Shown here: positions 44,443 to 54,466 of the stretch, in pieces | How the letters are laid out: each line of letters opens with the position of its first letter | How positions within the stretch are numbered: position 1 is the stretch's first letter | DNA from: Bacteroidota bacterium | GTDB lineage: Bacteria > Bacteroidota > Bacteroidia > Bacteroidales > Porphyromonadaceae | Direction: 5' to 3' | DNA: 64,000 bases | Assembly: GCA_023396255.1 (NCBI GenBank) | Contig: JAEWWU010000013.1 | Span: 248,001 to 312,000, forward strand | The notes under the pieces: model-generated | Seen by the model: only the letters and a program-made list of their open reading frames with translations | Told to the model about the DNA's origin: nothing | Databases searched by the model: none | Program-made: the position numbers and the translations under genes

Positions 44443-44554
44443 AGTGTATATGCTTTTTTGATTTGTATTTATTTTTTGCAAAAAGAAAAACTCAAAGAGA
44501 CCCTCCGAACGACTTCCCGAGAAACCGTTCGCTCCTCTCCTTCTTTCGTGGTCG

Positions 44555-44589
44555 TAAATATACAATAAAAACCATTACGAAACCACAAA
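44555..44589 (-). promoter_or_regulatory. Possible V-ATPase operon promoter
   Basis: On the minus strand TTTG (+ CAAA 44586-44589), 23 bases, then TATATTTA (+ TAAATATA 44555-44562). The spacing is a little long and the last base of the -7 box differs from TAnnTTTG. Confidence 0.4.
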
Positions 44590-44652
44590 AACCGTAAAAA
44601 CTTGTTCAAAAAAATCTTTTCTCTTCTTTGTTTAAGTGTTTAACTTCTTGCC

Positions 44653-44772
44653 AGAGAAAATTTTCTTGGACGGAAGAAAATTTTGCAGGGAATTATCAGA
44701 AAATAATTCCCTCAAAATCACCCAAAAGTAGGGAACTAATTACCCATTTGCAGGAAACTAATAAAAAGGGGG
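44653..44772 (+). repeat. Dispersed repeat copy D (plus orientation, arm isomer 1)
   Basis: Contains TTCTTGGACGGAAGAAAATT, the palindrome AGGGAATTATCAGAAAATAA followed by TTCCCT, and the arm TCAAAATCACCCAAAAGTAG, GGAACTAATTACCCATTTGC. It lies between ntpE and the LRR gene. Its arm is the reverse complement of copy E's arm. Confidence 0.88.
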
Positions 44773-44841
44773 TACCATTCAGGGCTTGGAAGGGAGGAAA
44801 AAGGATATTTTGTTCGATGGTCGGATTGTAGCAAAACAAAG

Positions 44842-44878
44842 AAAGGTGTTGCAATAATGATCGTATTGCAACACCTTT
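44842..44878. terminator. Terminator of the LRR gene
   Basis: A 15-bp perfect stem: AAAGGTGTTGCAATA (44842-44856) and TATTGCAACACCTTT (44864-44878), loop ATGATCG. In the minus direction a TTTGTTTTG tract follows, so it ends the minus-strand LRR transcript. Confidence 0.9.
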
Positions 44879-44947
44879 ACAGAGGAGGTTGGGTTTATTC
44901 TTAATCTGATAGGATAGAAGCTTTCCCCGCGATTTTGTCGGAGCAGC

Positions 44948-46876
44948 TTACCGAACTATAACCGGATAGCTTACCCCTCCTATTTGGAGGTAATAAACAC
45001 CCGAACCCAATGGACTGACATCAATGGAGTCGTTGTCACCGGAGAGAGTTTGTTTTTGGAGACATTCCCCACGAAGGTTGAAGAGTAGAGCCTTTTGACC
45101 GGCGGTAGTCCCCAACAGGTAAATTTTCTCGGAGGTTGGGTTGGGGTAAAGAGTTATTTGCACATTCGGAGCAATCGTTTGTATGGCTACGGAACCCTCG
45201 TAGGGGCTGTTTTCGCCCGATTCGCTGTCAGTGGCGTACACTCCCCACCCCTTGTTGGTAGCAATAGCCACATCCTCTTTGGTGCAAATGTTTTGTTCTT
45301 GAACCTCTTTGTTCAGATCCACCACAACAAGCTGGGCGCGGTCTTGTGCATCTCTCTTGGGCAAGGATAGTAGCATCTGCTCCATTTTCTCTCCCCGAAT
45401 ATTATTGTTGCTGCATAGTACCTTATTAAGGGCAGGGTTTTGAGAAAAATCAATCGAAGTAAACTTGTTATTGAAGCAGGCGATGCCCAAAAGTTTGGGG
45501 TTGCTTCTTAGGTCGATCTCTTTCAGTTCGTTGCCTGCACAAATAAGTGTTTCCAAAATGGGGCACTTGTTGAGTCCGTTAATGGATGTAAGCCTGTTGA
45601 AAGAACAATCCACATATTTAATTTTGGAAGCAGACGAGAGGTCGAGTTGGGTGAGCTTGTTGTTGGAGCAATCCAAAATTTCGAGGAAAGGTACTTGGGA
45701 GAAAGGAATTTCCGTGAGGGAGCATCCGGTCGCAAATATGTCTGTCAGTTTATGATTGTTGGAAAGATCCAGCTTGCTGATAGCTCGATTATTGAAGCAC
45801 ATCAGAAGCCTCAATTCGGGTAATTCTTTGGTGGGTACGGAGGAGAGTGCCGTCATATGGCAAGTAAGCTCTTTCAACTTGTTGTCCGGGGCAAACTGGA
45901 TGGAAGATAAATTGTCGTTTACTCCACAGTTGAGGCTGATGAGTTCCTTGTTTTTGGAAAAATCCAACTTGCTCAAACGGTTGGCACTACAATCGAGCAT
46001 TTCCAAAATAGGACACCCTGAGGCATCGATCTCGGTGAGCAGGGCAGAGGAACAGTCGAGCGTGTCTATATTGCCCGATAGCTCAAAAGAGGAATCTGAG
46101 ATTTGAAAAGAAAATTCGTTATATCCCGTTTCCTTGTTATACAGGTTGCTCCTTATGGCTCCTCCCTTAATGGTGGGGAGTTCTTCCCCTTTTACTTTCA
46201 TAGATAGCTCGGCTCCCTTGCCAAAGAGAGTGGTAAATTTGATGGTCGGTGCCGATTCTTTGGCTTCGTAGGGGATTATCTCTCCCTCATCTTCATCGAA
46301 GAGCGAAACTTTCCAGCCTTTGGAGATTCCGATGGAGAGTAGCTTGGAACTTAGTGTATTGCTCTCCTGTACGTCTTTTCCGATGCGACCGATGATGATG
46401 GAGCCTTGTTGTTCGGAACTTCGTTTGGGAAGAGAGTTGAACAGGGCCTCCATAGCGACAGCATCGAGATTGTTCATAGAAATATCTATCTGATCCAGCA
46501 AACTGTTGGCCGGGAGCAGTACCGAAGTTAACTTGTTGGCAGAAAGATCCAACTTGACAATAGAAGGAGCTTGGCTGAGATCAACCTTGGTCAGTTCGTT
46601 ATTTCCCAATCCGACAACCCGCATCTTGCCTCGGATGGTAATATTCTGTTTCTCCACGGTGGCATAGTCTGCTTCACCAGTGGTTACGGTGCCACCTTTA
46701 ATTCCGTCCGCAGTGAGGTTGGCTCCCTCGTAAGCGACAAAATAGGTCATCAAAGAGGCACCAATGGCAACATCTGTGGAAAAAGAGATTTGCTCTTCAC
46801 TCCCGGTTTGTGCGACGCTTTTTCCCAACAAGAGAAATGGTGCGCAAAAAAGCAAGAATAAATGTTTGATTGACAT
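44948..46876 (-). CDS. Leucine-rich-repeat surface protein with T9SS sorting domain
   Basis: 642 residues. Signal peptide (MSIKHLFLLFCAPFLLLGKS, then VAQ). Two units follow, each a beta domain, an LRR array with 21-residue repeats of the type LxxLDCSxNxLTxLDLS, and a capping module SLPKR-x30-GW-V-PYE. The LRRs carry a cysteine ladder as in InlJ-type proteins. The last 75 residues are a type A T9SS sorting domain (YPNPTSEKIYLLG ... GVYYLQIGG). It should be exported by the Sec and then T9SS routes to the cell surface. It resembles P. gingivalis InlJ. A paralogue lies at 61418. Confidence 0.9.
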   Translation of the reverse strand: MSIKHLFLLFCAPFLLLGKSVAQTGSEEQISFSTDVAIGASLMTYFVAYEGANLTADGIKGGTVTTGEADYATVEKQNITIRGKMRVVGLGNNELTKVDLSQAPSIVKLDLSANKLTSVLLPANSLLDQIDISMNNLDAVAMEALFNSLPKRSSEQQGSIIIGRIGKDVQESNTLSSKLLSIGISKGWKVSLFDEDEGEIIPYEAKESAPTIKFTTLFGKGAELSMKVKGEELPTIKGGAIRSNLYNKETGYNEFSFQISDSSFELSGNIDTLDCSSALLTEIDASGCPILEMLDCSANRLSKLDFSKNKELISLNCGVNDNLSSIQFAPDNKLKELTCHMTALSSVPTKELPELRLLMCFNNRAISKLDLSNNHKLTDIFATGCSLTEIPFSQVPFLEILDCSNNKLTQLDLSSASKIKYVDCSFNRLTSINGLNKCPILETLICAGNELKEIDLRSNPKLLGIACFNNKFTSIDFSQNPALNKVLCSNNNIRGEKMEQMLLSLPKRDAQDRAQLVVVDLNKEVQEQNICTKEDVAIATNKGWGVYATDSESGENSPYEGSVAIQTIAPNVQITLYPNPTSEKIYLLGTTAGQKALLFNLRGECLQKQTLSGDNDSIDVSPLGSGVYYLQIGGVSYPVIVR

Positions 46877-46935
46877 AGTAAATACAGTAAAGGTTGATGT
46901 AATAATTCTTTAGTAGTGACCACTTAGATCTACTG

Positions 46936-46966
46936 CAAAGGTATATTTTTAAGTAGAAATAAGCAA
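46936..46966 (-). promoter_or_regulatory. Promoter of the LRR gene
   Basis: TTG (+ strand CAA 46964-46966), 20 bases, TACCTTTG (+ strand CAAAGGTA 46936-46943) on the minus strand. It is a full match to the Bacteroidetes consensus, 60 bases before the ATG at 46876. Confidence 0.8.
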
Positions 46967-47608
46967 TGAATTTGCGAATTACAAGAAAAATGTTTCAAAA
47001 ACGAAATATTGTTGCCTTTGAAAATGAGATTCTTGTATCCGGTTTTGTTTTGTTTTTGTCGAGAATGGAATGATAATACGGAAAAATATCAACAAATAAC
47101 ACTCTTATAATAGGTATTGTCAATTCCGTGTATAATGGCTGTTTGGGGAGAAGATTTCCCATTGCGGGACAATTGAAATAGATCTTTTTATAGATTCTTC
47201 GTTTTTACTCTTCTTTGCTCCCCAAAAAAGAGGAGAGCGATGAGAGGATTCTTCTTAAAAGTTCTTGGAATGATTGTCATTTTTGAGGATCTCTTCTTTT
47301 GCTGTTTTGGGTTCGCAATCGTTCCCTTTTTTGTGATTTAAGGTGCGAATTGATGTGTATGTGTTATTTTTAACGGAGGTTGAGACTTCTCTTATTCTTT
47401 TATTACATATATTTGCATCGGATGTGGTCTGTTATTTCTAACAGAACGAGGGATAAAGATGGGATTTAGGCTCGTTTCGTGAAAAATTCCAAAAACATAG
47501 GGATTCCTCCACTGTCCGGTAGTAGTTATCAATTAACCGAATTGCTTTTTCTCATTCCAAGAGATCTTAGTTCTGTTGGAAGGTTGAAAGAGGTACTGTT
47601 TTAGTTTT
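46967..47608. other. About 640-base AT-rich spacer between divergent T9SS genes
   Basis: No coding frame or repeat copy was found. The only signal is a -7-type TATATTTG at 47408-47415 reading toward the plus-strand gene at 47609. If used, it would give a 5' untranslated leader of about 185 bases. Confidence 0.6.
47408..47415 (+). promoter_or_regulatory. Possible -7 element before the delta-60 gene
   Basis: TATATTTG is a perfect TAnnTTTG; the nearest upstream TTG (47380-47382) is 25 bases away, longer than normal. Confidence 0.35.
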
Positions 47609-50600
47609 ATGATGCAAAAAAGAAACTTTTTGACGAGTAGACGCCCTTTGTTGGGCTTCTTGTGTCTCTGCTGTTTGGGCAGCAGTTCTGGCTTGAGGGC
47701 CCAGAAGGTGACCCTGGATGAACGTTTTCAAGTTAAAGTAAATGCCAATGTGTTTTCTGTGCTGGAAGAACCCAATGGGAACATCTTTCTTGCGGGAGCT
47801 TTCTCCAACCAAGGTTCGTTTGGTAATCGTAACGGATTGATGCTTGTAGATGCTCACGGAGAATTTTTGCCGAACTTTGGCGGAGATAATTCCTTTATTG
47901 AATCGACTTCTTCATCGGGAATAGTGCTTGATATTGCCCCTTGTATGCACAATGGCGAAAAGAAATACATTGTGGTGGGGGACTTCAAAACGTTCAATGG
48001 AAAACTTTTGACGTCGCCTTATATCGTGCGCCTCAAAGCCAATGGAGAGCTTGACCCTACCTTTGCTCCTCCCCGATTCGGACACCTTTCTGCTTCTTAT
48101 TCCACTTATCTTCGCAGGGTGGTGGTCTTGTCCGATGGCAAAATGCTGATTTCCGGTACTTTTGCCCAAGTAAACGACCGTAAGCAGTATGGTATAGCAC
48201 GTCTCAATGCCGATGGAACTTTGGACACGACCTTTAAGTGTGGTACAGGCTTTAAGAGTTCGTTTAATACAGTGGAAGATATGGAAGTTCTGCCCGATGG
48301 CAAGATTCTGGTTTGCGGGTCTTTTACCTCCTTCAACGGTGAGTTTAAGGTAGCGCGTATGGCCCGACTGAATGCCGATGGAACCAGAGATGCAACTTTC
48401 CATTCTCCCGATGTGGCAAAGACGGACTTCTTTCCCAGAGATATGGAGGTGCAGCCCGATGGTAAAATTGTTCTTGCCGGAGATTTTGAACACTACGATG
48501 GATATGACGGAGGGAGGTACATTGTGCGTCTCAATGCTGATGGTACCATAGATAAGTCCTTTGCCTTTTCGGGAGTGCAAATCAATGAAGATGCCAACGC
48601 CGGAGCTTATGCCGTTAAGTACATCAATAAGAAATATTACTTGGGTATGGGGAAAGACTTTATTGCTCAGGGCGGTACCCTTTGGCGTCTCAATGCCGAT
48701 GGGTCTGTCGATAAAACCTTCCTTCCGGGAAAACAACAACCCGATGGTGATGTTACCGGTCTTTTTGTCGATGGCAAGAATCACCTCTACGTGAGTGGAA
48801 CCTTCTCCAATATAGCTTCTAAAAGGCAACCTTACTTTGTTCGCTTCAATGTAGAGAAAGAAAATACGATAGATCCCATTGATATAGATGTAGAATCAGA
48901 TACCTCACAGGGGTATAAAGTTCTTTTTAGAACCGATTTTGAGAATGTAACCGTAGACTCCGAACAGGAATCCATTGTTTCGATCAATGGGATTCGCTGG
49001 AGAATGGTCAACTGCTCTATCGAAACCTCTCCTTTTGCCAATATCCCCGAAGGGAAACGTGCTCTCTCTATACGTGCCAACAACGACCCCGACAATCCTC
49101 GGACAAATGCTTGCTTCGAGATGATTGACGATTTTGTTCCTCACAATGCTCCGGAATATTGTATTTATCGCCTTGCAATGAACGGGATAGACGGAATATT
49201 GACCGATTCGGGTTGGAAAATAGCTTTCTCCTATGACAGAGGTAAAACGTGGGGGTGGACTCCTTTGATTGTTCCCCGTACTTGTGGTATTGTGGACGCT
49301 CAATTTCCTCCCAAGGGAGAAAAGAGCCCTATGAGGGTCAAATTCTTTTATGATGGAGAACCTTCGGTCAAAGGACAGCGTCTTCTGTTAGATGATATAA
49401 CTCTCTTTAGCGCTCGTAAATATGGGAACAATGTGCCTACTCGGTTTGCCTTTATCAATATTCACGATGGATATCGTACGCATCTGACTACTTTGCCCAT
49501 TAAGATAGATTTTCGCTCCAATCACGGGCTTACCAACCCTGATGATCCTTTAACCGGCTATCCATTTTTCGATAGTTACGTACAGGTTAAATTGGATGGA
49601 AAACATTACAAAGACTTGCACCGCATAACTCTTATGGATGAGCCCGTGGAGTGGGACTTTGTAATGGAAAATCTCGCTCCCGGAAAGCATACTTTGGAAA
49701 TTATCCTTATGAAATTGGATAAAACAGAATACGGTCCCGATAGGTACGCTCTCAAAGCCGACTTCTTTGTAGGCGAAAAAGTTGTCCAGCTCAAGGGTAT
49801 AGAAGCTCTGCGCGATGCTGAAGTGGGTAAGATCTACGAGATTACCCCTGCCTCCGGCAATGAAAAAGACAAGATCTATTGCAATCTTTATTCGACATAC
49901 CGCTTTCAGCGAGTGTTGTTCGATGGAAAGGCTTCCATTATGGTTGATGATCCGTATGGGTTTAACCCTTTCAAGGAAGAAGTTCCTCAGAATGGGGAGT
50001 TTGTAGAAAAGATGGTAGGGATCCTCTTGGAACAAAACGGTCTTAAGGTATTTCGATTGACCGAGGCAATGACTTTGGTTGGAAGTAATGACAAGTATGT
50101 ACATAAGGCTCCACAGATTACTGATTTTTCCTCGTTGGCTTCGCAGGAGGTTTTGTCCAAAGAGGAGGGTGCTCTCAAAGTCCTTTCCGGTAAATTCTCC
50201 AAAGAATATTGGAATAAAAGATTTCATCCCGGAACACGTGCTTTGTTTACCGATGGTATTACTTCTCTTCCCATTTATATACTCAATGCCAATCGCTTGA
50301 TTAAGTTCACGGGAGAGAGTACTTTCCCCGAAGGAGGACGGCATATATTGACGATAATCACCCGTGATTTCCTAACCGGAGAATATGTTTTTTCTCCCAT
50401 TATTTGGCAAAATTTTAGTGGATTGATCGAAGCCTCTGCCGAAGATGGTTTCTTCGTACAGTCGATACCCGGCTTTGTTCGTCTAACGGCTCCGGATTCT
50501 TGCCGAGTTTCGGTGTTTACGTTGGGAGGGGAAGAGGTGATTCACTGTTCTTTGGATCGAAATAGAGATCTTGCTTTGCCTCAGGGAAACTACATCGTAT

Positions 50601-50650
50601 TGATGCAAACCGATAGGCATTTCTTTGTTACCAAAGCAGCCGTTCGCTAA
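47609..50650 (+). CDS. Delta-60 repeat surface protein with T9SS sorting domain
   Basis: 1013 residues. A signal peptide (MMQKRNFLTSRRPLLGFLCL, cleaved near LRAQ) is followed by about six delta-60 beta-propeller repeats (about 45-410) such as VLPDGKILVCGSFTSFNGEF and MARLNADGTRDATF. A beta-sandwich domain (about 430-630) with jelly-roll character and two unassigned beta domains follow. The last 70 residues resemble a T9SS type A sorting domain (VSVFTLGGEEVIH ... LPQGNYIVLMQTD). The start could be the second Met (47612). The function is unknown, probably a surface binding or hydrolytic role. Confidence 0.85.
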   Translation: MMQKRNFLTSRRPLLGFLCLCCLGSSSGLRAQKVTLDERFQVKVNANVFSVLEEPNGNIFLAGAFSNQGSFGNRNGLMLVDAHGEFLPNFGGDNSFIESTSSSGIVLDIAPCMHNGEKKYIVVGDFKTFNGKLLTSPYIVRLKANGELDPTFAPPRFGHLSASYSTYLRRVVVLSDGKMLISGTFAQVNDRKQYGIARLNADGTLDTTFKCGTGFKSSFNTVEDMEVLPDGKILVCGSFTSFNGEFKVARMARLNADGTRDATFHSPDVAKTDFFPRDMEVQPDGKIVLAGDFEHYDGYDGGRYIVRLNADGTIDKSFAFSGVQINEDANAGAYAVKYINKKYYLGMGKDFIAQGGTLWRLNADGSVDKTFLPGKQQPDGDVTGLFVDGKNHLYVSGTFSNIASKRQPYFVRFNVEKENTIDPIDIDVESDTSQGYKVLFRTDFENVTVDSEQESIVSINGIRWRMVNCSIETSPFANIPEGKRALSIRANNDPDNPRTNACFEMIDDFVPHNAPEYCIYRLAMNGIDGILTDSGWKIAFSYDRGKTWGWTPLIVPRTCGIVDAQFPPKGEKSPMRVKFFYDGEPSVKGQRLLLDDITLFSARKYGNNVPTRFAFINIHDGYRTHLTTLPIKIDFRSNHGLTNPDDPLTGYPFFDSYVQVKLDGKHYKDLHRITLMDEPVEWDFVMENLAPGKHTLEIILMKLDKTEYGPDRYALKADFFVGEKVVQLKGIEALRDAEVGKIYEITPASGNEKDKIYCNLYSTYRFQRVLFDGKASIMVDDPYGFNPFKEEVPQNGEFVEKMVGILLEQNGLKVFRLTEAMTLVGSNDKYVHKAPQITDFSSLASQEVLSKEEGALKVLSGKFSKEYWNKRFHPGTRALFTDGITSLPIYILNANRLIKFTGESTFPEGGRHILTIITRDFLTGEYVFSPIIWQNFSGLIEASAEDGFFVQSIPGFVRLTAPDSCRVSVFTLGGEEVIHCSLDRNRDLALPQGNYIVLMQTDRHFFVTKAAVR

Positions 50651-50716
50651 GTTTTTACAAAAATTAGAATGTAAGCTCCGTTGCTACCAAATGCGGAGTT
50701 GTAAGTGACAGAGGTA

Positions 50717-50746
50717 TTGCACTCCCTTGGGATTGCTGTACCTTTG
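50717..50746 (+). promoter_or_regulatory. Promoter of the acyltransferase gene
   Basis: TTG (50717-50719), 19 bases, TACCTTTG (50739-50746). The transcript would start about 30 bases before ATG 50785. A second TACTTTTG (50774-50781) ends 3 bases before the ATG and is too close to be used. Confidence 0.7.
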
Positions 50747-50784
50747 TTGTATAGTTGTTGTAGCTTTTCCGTATACTTTTGCCT

Positions 50785-51792
50785 ATGAATTCACAGAGAG
50801 ATTTGCAGCTCGATCTTTATCGAGGTTGGGCAATGATTTACATCGTTTGCATTATACACGTGCTGTATTGCTTCAAATTGCCCTTGGACTGGAAACCCTA
50901 CTTATTGGTCGAAATGCCGGTTATATTTTTTATCGCCGGGGCTTCGTTTCGCTTGGCTCCTCACAAAAAAGGATGGGAGTTGGTTAAAAATAGGTTTAAG
51001 CGAGTGTACCGTCCCTATTACCGATATTTGGTTTTGTCTTTGCTATTTTTGGGAGGATATGCCTTTTTTGTGGGACCGATACAGCGTTGGAGCGAGCTGG
51101 ATGTTGTGAAGGCCCTTTTGGCTTTTCAAGTCAAGGGGGTACCCTATGCCTACCACGTTTGGTTTATTCTGCCCTATTTCTTGATTTCCATATCTGCCAA
51201 CCAACAAATTGTTTGGCAGAAGCGATTGGGAATGTGGCTCTTTTTGGCTTGTAACTTGCTACTGGCCTTGGGTGGCGATCTTTTGGAGTATCTTTATCCC
51301 GTGCTTCGAGGAAGCGATTTTTACGAGGCGTTGAAAAACACCATTGTCTATAATCTTTTTTATTGGGTAGGCTACTTTTTTTATCGGCGAGTTAGTAAAA
51401 AGGTGTTGGTAAGGCTGTTGTTTTTCTTTTTTGCTGCTTATTGGTGCACCCGATTCCTTTATCCGCTCAATATGCAGGTGAATAAATTTCCACCCAACTT
51501 GAGTTTTTTGTTGTACAACGCTTTCTCCCTCTCGCTGTTGTCTCTGCTGTTTTCTTACATCTCTATGAAGCCCTTTCGCTTTGTGAAACTTTGGAACGAT
51601 GAGGGATACAACATATATCTCTACCAAAATTTCTTCTTTATTGTCGGGGAACTGTTGTTGGTGCACTGTTTGCGGATCGATTTTCAGTCGTCTCCTTATC
51701 TCTCTCTTGTTTTGGGGATCCCTTTACTTTTTGCCTTGGGGTCGATGTTCGGGATGGGATGCCGATTCATTTCCGAGCCTCGTTCTCGGTAG
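50785..51792 (+). CDS. Acyltransferase 3 family membrane protein
   Basis: 335 residues from ATG 50785. About ten membrane helices. The N-terminal RDLQLDLYRGWAMIYIVCII and HVLYCF contain the family's Arg and His active-site region (R...H). VWFILPYFLISI is also typical. Such proteins transfer acyl groups to sugars of the cell envelope. A leading TTG (50779) is in frame but unlikely. It lies alone, with a terminator downstream. Confidence 0.82.
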   Translation: MNSQRDLQLDLYRGWAMIYIVCIIHVLYCFKLPLDWKPYLLVEMPVIFFIAGASFRLAPHKKGWELVKNRFKRVYRPYYRYLVLSLLFLGGYAFFVGPIQRWSELDVVKALLAFQVKGVPYAYHVWFILPYFLISISANQQIVWQKRLGMWLFLACNLLLALGGDLLEYLYPVLRGSDFYEALKNTIVYNLFYWVGYFFYRRVSKKVLVRLLFFFFAAYWCTRFLYPLNMQVNKFPPNLSFLLYNAFSLSLLSLLFSYISMKPFRFVKLWNDEGYNIYLYQNFFFIVGELLLVHCLRIDFQSSPYLSLVLGIPLLFALGSMFGMGCRFISEPRSR

Positions 51793-51875
51793 AGAAGGAG
51801 GAGGTTTGTGCAGCCATTGAGCCCTACGACTTGGAACAAGGGCGTTACCTTGCTTTGCTCGGGGCAAATAAGTGT

Positions 51876-51917
51876 AAAAAGATCTGTATAAGGCTTGTCC
51901 TTGACAGATCTTTTTTT
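51876..51917 (+). terminator. Terminator of the acyltransferase gene
   Basis: AAAAAGATCTGT (51876-51887) pairs with ACAGATCTTTTT (51904-51915) followed by more Ts. It is a strong 12-bp stem with a 16-base loop. Confidence 0.9.
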
Positions 51918-51977
51918 GTATGCTACCCCGGTGCGAATGGAACGAATTGGTGGGAGATTTCTGTTCGTTCGGATAAA

Positions 51978-52086
51978 AGAAAAAATTTGCTTGGACGGAA
52001 GAAAAATTTGTAGGGAATTACCGGAAAATAATTCCCTGCAAATGGGTAATTAGTTCCCTGCTTTTTGCCAATTCTGAGGGAATTGT
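51978..52086 (+). repeat. Dispersed repeat copy E (plus orientation, arm isomer 2)
   Basis: Contains TTGCTTGGACGGAAGAAAAA, the palindrome TAGGGAATTACCGGAAAATA then ATTCCCT, and the arm TGCAAATGGGTAATTAGTTC, CCTGCTTTTTGCCAATTCTG, AGGGAATT. The arm is the reverse complement of the arm of copy D. It lies between the acyltransferase terminator and the pnp promoter. Confidence 0.88.
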
Positions 52087-52139
52087 TTCTTGTCTCATTT
52101 CGTTCGGGGAAACAAGGCCTCTTTCCGCTATCCATATTA

Positions 52140-52170
52140 TTTGTTAAGACCGTATTTATTCTTATCTTTG
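52140..52170 (+). promoter_or_regulatory. Promoter of pnp
   Basis: TTTG (52140-52143), 19 bases, TATCTTTG (52163-52170). Full match to the Bacteroidetes consensus, 40 bases before the pnp ATG. Confidence 0.8.
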
Positions 52171-52210
52171 CATAGATACAGAGAAGAGTAAAAATTAAAT
52201 AGAAGAAATT

Positions 52211-54397
52211 ATGCTAAACCCGGTTAGGAAAAGCATCGATTTGGGTGATGGAAGAGTTGTCACCATCGAGACGGGAAAATTGGCCAAGCAGGCCGATGGG
52301 GCTGTTACCGTAACTATGGGCAACACCGTGTTGCTCGCCACAGTTTGTGCTGCGAAAGACGCTGCACCCGGATGCGACTTTATGCCGCTCCAAGTTGAAT
52401 ACAAAGAGAAATATTCTGCAATAGGTCGTTTCCCCGGAGGGTTTACCCGTCGTGAGGGAAAAGCGTCCGACTACGAAATATTGACCTGTCGTTTGGTAGA
52501 CCGTGCCTTGCGCCCTCTCTTTCCGGACGACTACCACGCCGAAGTTTTTGTAAATATTATTTTATTCTCCTCCGATGGAGAAGATATGCCCGATGCTTTG
52601 GCTGGGTTGGCTGCTTCGGCGGCATTAGCCGTTTCGGATATTCCGTTCAACGGTCCCATCAGCGAAGTGCGTGTAGTACGTGTTGATGGAGAGTTTATCA
52701 TCAATCCTACTTTTGCCCAGTTGGCTCAAGCCGATCTCGATATTATGGTCGGGGCAACCATCGACAACATTATGATGGTGGAGGGTGAAATGAAGGAAGT
52801 ACAAGAGCACGAGATGCTTGAAGCCATCAAAGTGGCTCACGAAGCTATTAAGAAACAATGTCAAGCTCAATTGGAACTCTCCGAGGCGGTAGGAAAACTT
52901 CAAAAGAGAGAGTACTGCCACGAGGAGAATGACGAGGAGCTACGCGCCGCTGTACACGAAGCCTGCTACTCGGAAGCCTATGCTATTGCTACCTCCGGGA
53001 CGGACAAGCACACTCGCTCGGATGCTTTCAAAGCCTTGGTTGATCGGTTCAAAGCCAACTTCTCGGAAGAAGAATTGGAAACCAAGTCCGCTCTCATCGA
53101 CCGCTACTACCACGATGTGGAAAAAGAAGCTATGCGTCGCTCTATTTTGGACGAAGGCAAGCGTCTCGATGGCCGTAAGACGACACAAATACGGCCTATT
53201 TGGATAGAAACAGATTGTTTGCCCGGCCCCCACGGCTCCTCTATATTTACACGCGGAGAAACGCAATCTCTTACAACGGTGACCTTGGGAACCAAGAGCG
53301 ACGAGAAGTTGGTAGACGATGTTCTCAATTATACCAAAGAGCGCTTCCTTTTGCATTACAACTTCCCTCCATTCTCCACGGGAGAGGCTCGTCCACAAAG
53401 AGGGGTAGGGCGTAGAGAAATAGGACACGGCAATTTGGCACACCGTGCTCTCAAAGGAATGTTGCCGGAGAATTACCCCTATGTGGTGCGTGTTATGAGT
53501 GATATTCTCGAATCTAACGGCTCTTCGTCTATGGCTACCGTTTGTGCCGGAACCTTGGCATTGATGGATGCCGGGGTACCCATCAAGAAACCTGTATCCG
53601 GGATTGCTATGGGGCTCATCAGTGAGAATAAGGGGCAGAACTATGCCGTTCTTTCCGATATATTGGGAGATGAAGACCACTTAGGGGATATGGACTTCAA
53701 AGTAACCGGTACTCGAGACGGGATTACTGCTACTCAAATGGATATTAAGGTGGACGGGCTCAGCTATGAGATTTTGGAAAAAGCTCTTGCTCAAGCCAAA
53801 GAGGGTCGTATGCATATCCTCAATTGCATAGAAGAGGCTTTGCCGGCTCCACGTGCCGATCTCAAGCCACACGCTCCGCGCATCGAAACTCTGCGTATTG
53901 GAAAAGAATTCATTGGAGCCGTTATCGGACCGGGTGGAAAGATTATTCAGGGTATACAAGAGAAGAGTGGGGCTACGGTAAACATCGAAGAAGTGGACGG
54001 ATTTGGTGTTGTGGAAATAAGCAGCAACAATAAAGAATCTCTCGAAGCAGCCCTCAATATGATCAAAGGTATTGTAGCGATGCCGGAAGTGGGAGAAGTG
54101 TATGAAGGAACCATCAGTTCGGTGATGCCCTACGGATGCTTTGTTGAATTCCTTCCGGGCAAAGACGGTCTCTTGCATATCAGTGAAATAGATTGGAAGC
54201 GTTACGAAACTATAGAGCAAACCGAGCTACACGAAGGAGATAAGATTTCCGTTAAGCTCTTGGACATAGACCCCAAGACCGGAAAGTTCAGACTTTCTCG
54301 CAAAGCTCTTTTGCCAAAACCGGAGGGTTATCAAGAGCCGGAACGTCGCCAACGCCCCAATCGGGATCGTGGAGCGGATCGTAAGGATAGGAATTAA
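52211..54397 (+). CDS. pnp: Polyribonucleotide nucleotidyltransferase (PNPase)
   Basis: 728 residues. Two RNase PH domains (about 10-230 and 310-545) flank a helical domain, followed by KH (about 555-615, [20 protein letters not shown]) and S1 (about 620-695, [20 protein letters not shown]) domains. Catalytic region [19 protein letters not shown] is present. It degrades RNA 3' to 5' using phosphate and makes ADP-ribonucleotide diphosphates. A short basic tail ([17 protein letters not shown]) ends the protein. It is transcribed from its own promoter. Confidence 0.97.
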   Translation: MLNPVRKSIDLGDGRVVTIETGKLAKQADGAVTVTMGNTVLLATVCAAKDAAPGCDFMPLQVEYKEKYSAIGRFPGGFTRREGKASDYEILTCRLVDRALRPLFPDDYHAEVFVNIILFSSDGEDMPDALAGLAASAALAVSDIPFNGPISEVRVVRVDGEFIINPTFAQLAQADLDIMVGATIDNIMMVEGEMKEVQEHEMLEAIKVAHEAIKKQCQAQLELSEAVGKLQKREYCHEENDEELRAAVHEACYSEAYAIATSGTDKHTRSDAFKALVDRFKANFSEEELETKSALIDRYYHDVEKEAMRRSILDEGKRLDGRKTTQIRPIWIETDCLPGPHGSSIFTRGETQSLTTVTLGTKSDEKLVDDVLNYTKERFLLHYNFPPFSTGEARPQRGVGRREIGHGNLAHRALKGMLPENYPYVVRVMSDILESNGSSSMATVCAGTLALMDAGVPIKKPVSGIAMGLISENKGQNYAVLSDILGDEDHLGDMDFKVTGTRDGITATQMDIKVDGLSYEILEKALAQAKEGRMHILNCIEEALPAPRADLKPHAPRIETLRIGKEFIGAVIGPGGKIIQGIQEKSGATVNIEEVDGFGVVEISSNNKESLEAALNMIKGIVAMPEVGEVYEGTISSVMPYGCFVEFLPGKDGLLHISEIDWKRYETIEQTELHEGDKISVKLLDIDPKTGKFRLSRKALLPKPEGYQEPERRQRPNRDRGADRKDRN

Positions 54398-54430
54398 CAA
54401 CAAGCGAGGCAAATTCGTCTCGTAAGAAGA

Positions 54431-54460
54431 TTGTATTTAGAAAAGAGATTGGTATCTTTG
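54431..54460 (+). promoter_or_regulatory. Promoter of the RNA downstream of pnp
   Basis: TTG (54431-54433), 19 bases, TATCTTTG (54453-54460). It does not precede any open reading frame, so it must drive an untranslated RNA. Confidence 0.8.
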
Positions 54461-54466
54461 TAAGCG

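Noticed and set aside
44443..44565. N-terminal extension of ntpE
   Set aside because: It runs over the candidate promoter and is unlike the family start; ATG 44442 gives the standard length.
50774..50781. TACTTTTG as promoter of the acyltransferase gene
   Set aside because: It ends 3 bases before the ATG, which would put the start inside the coding region; the 50717-50746 promoter fits better.
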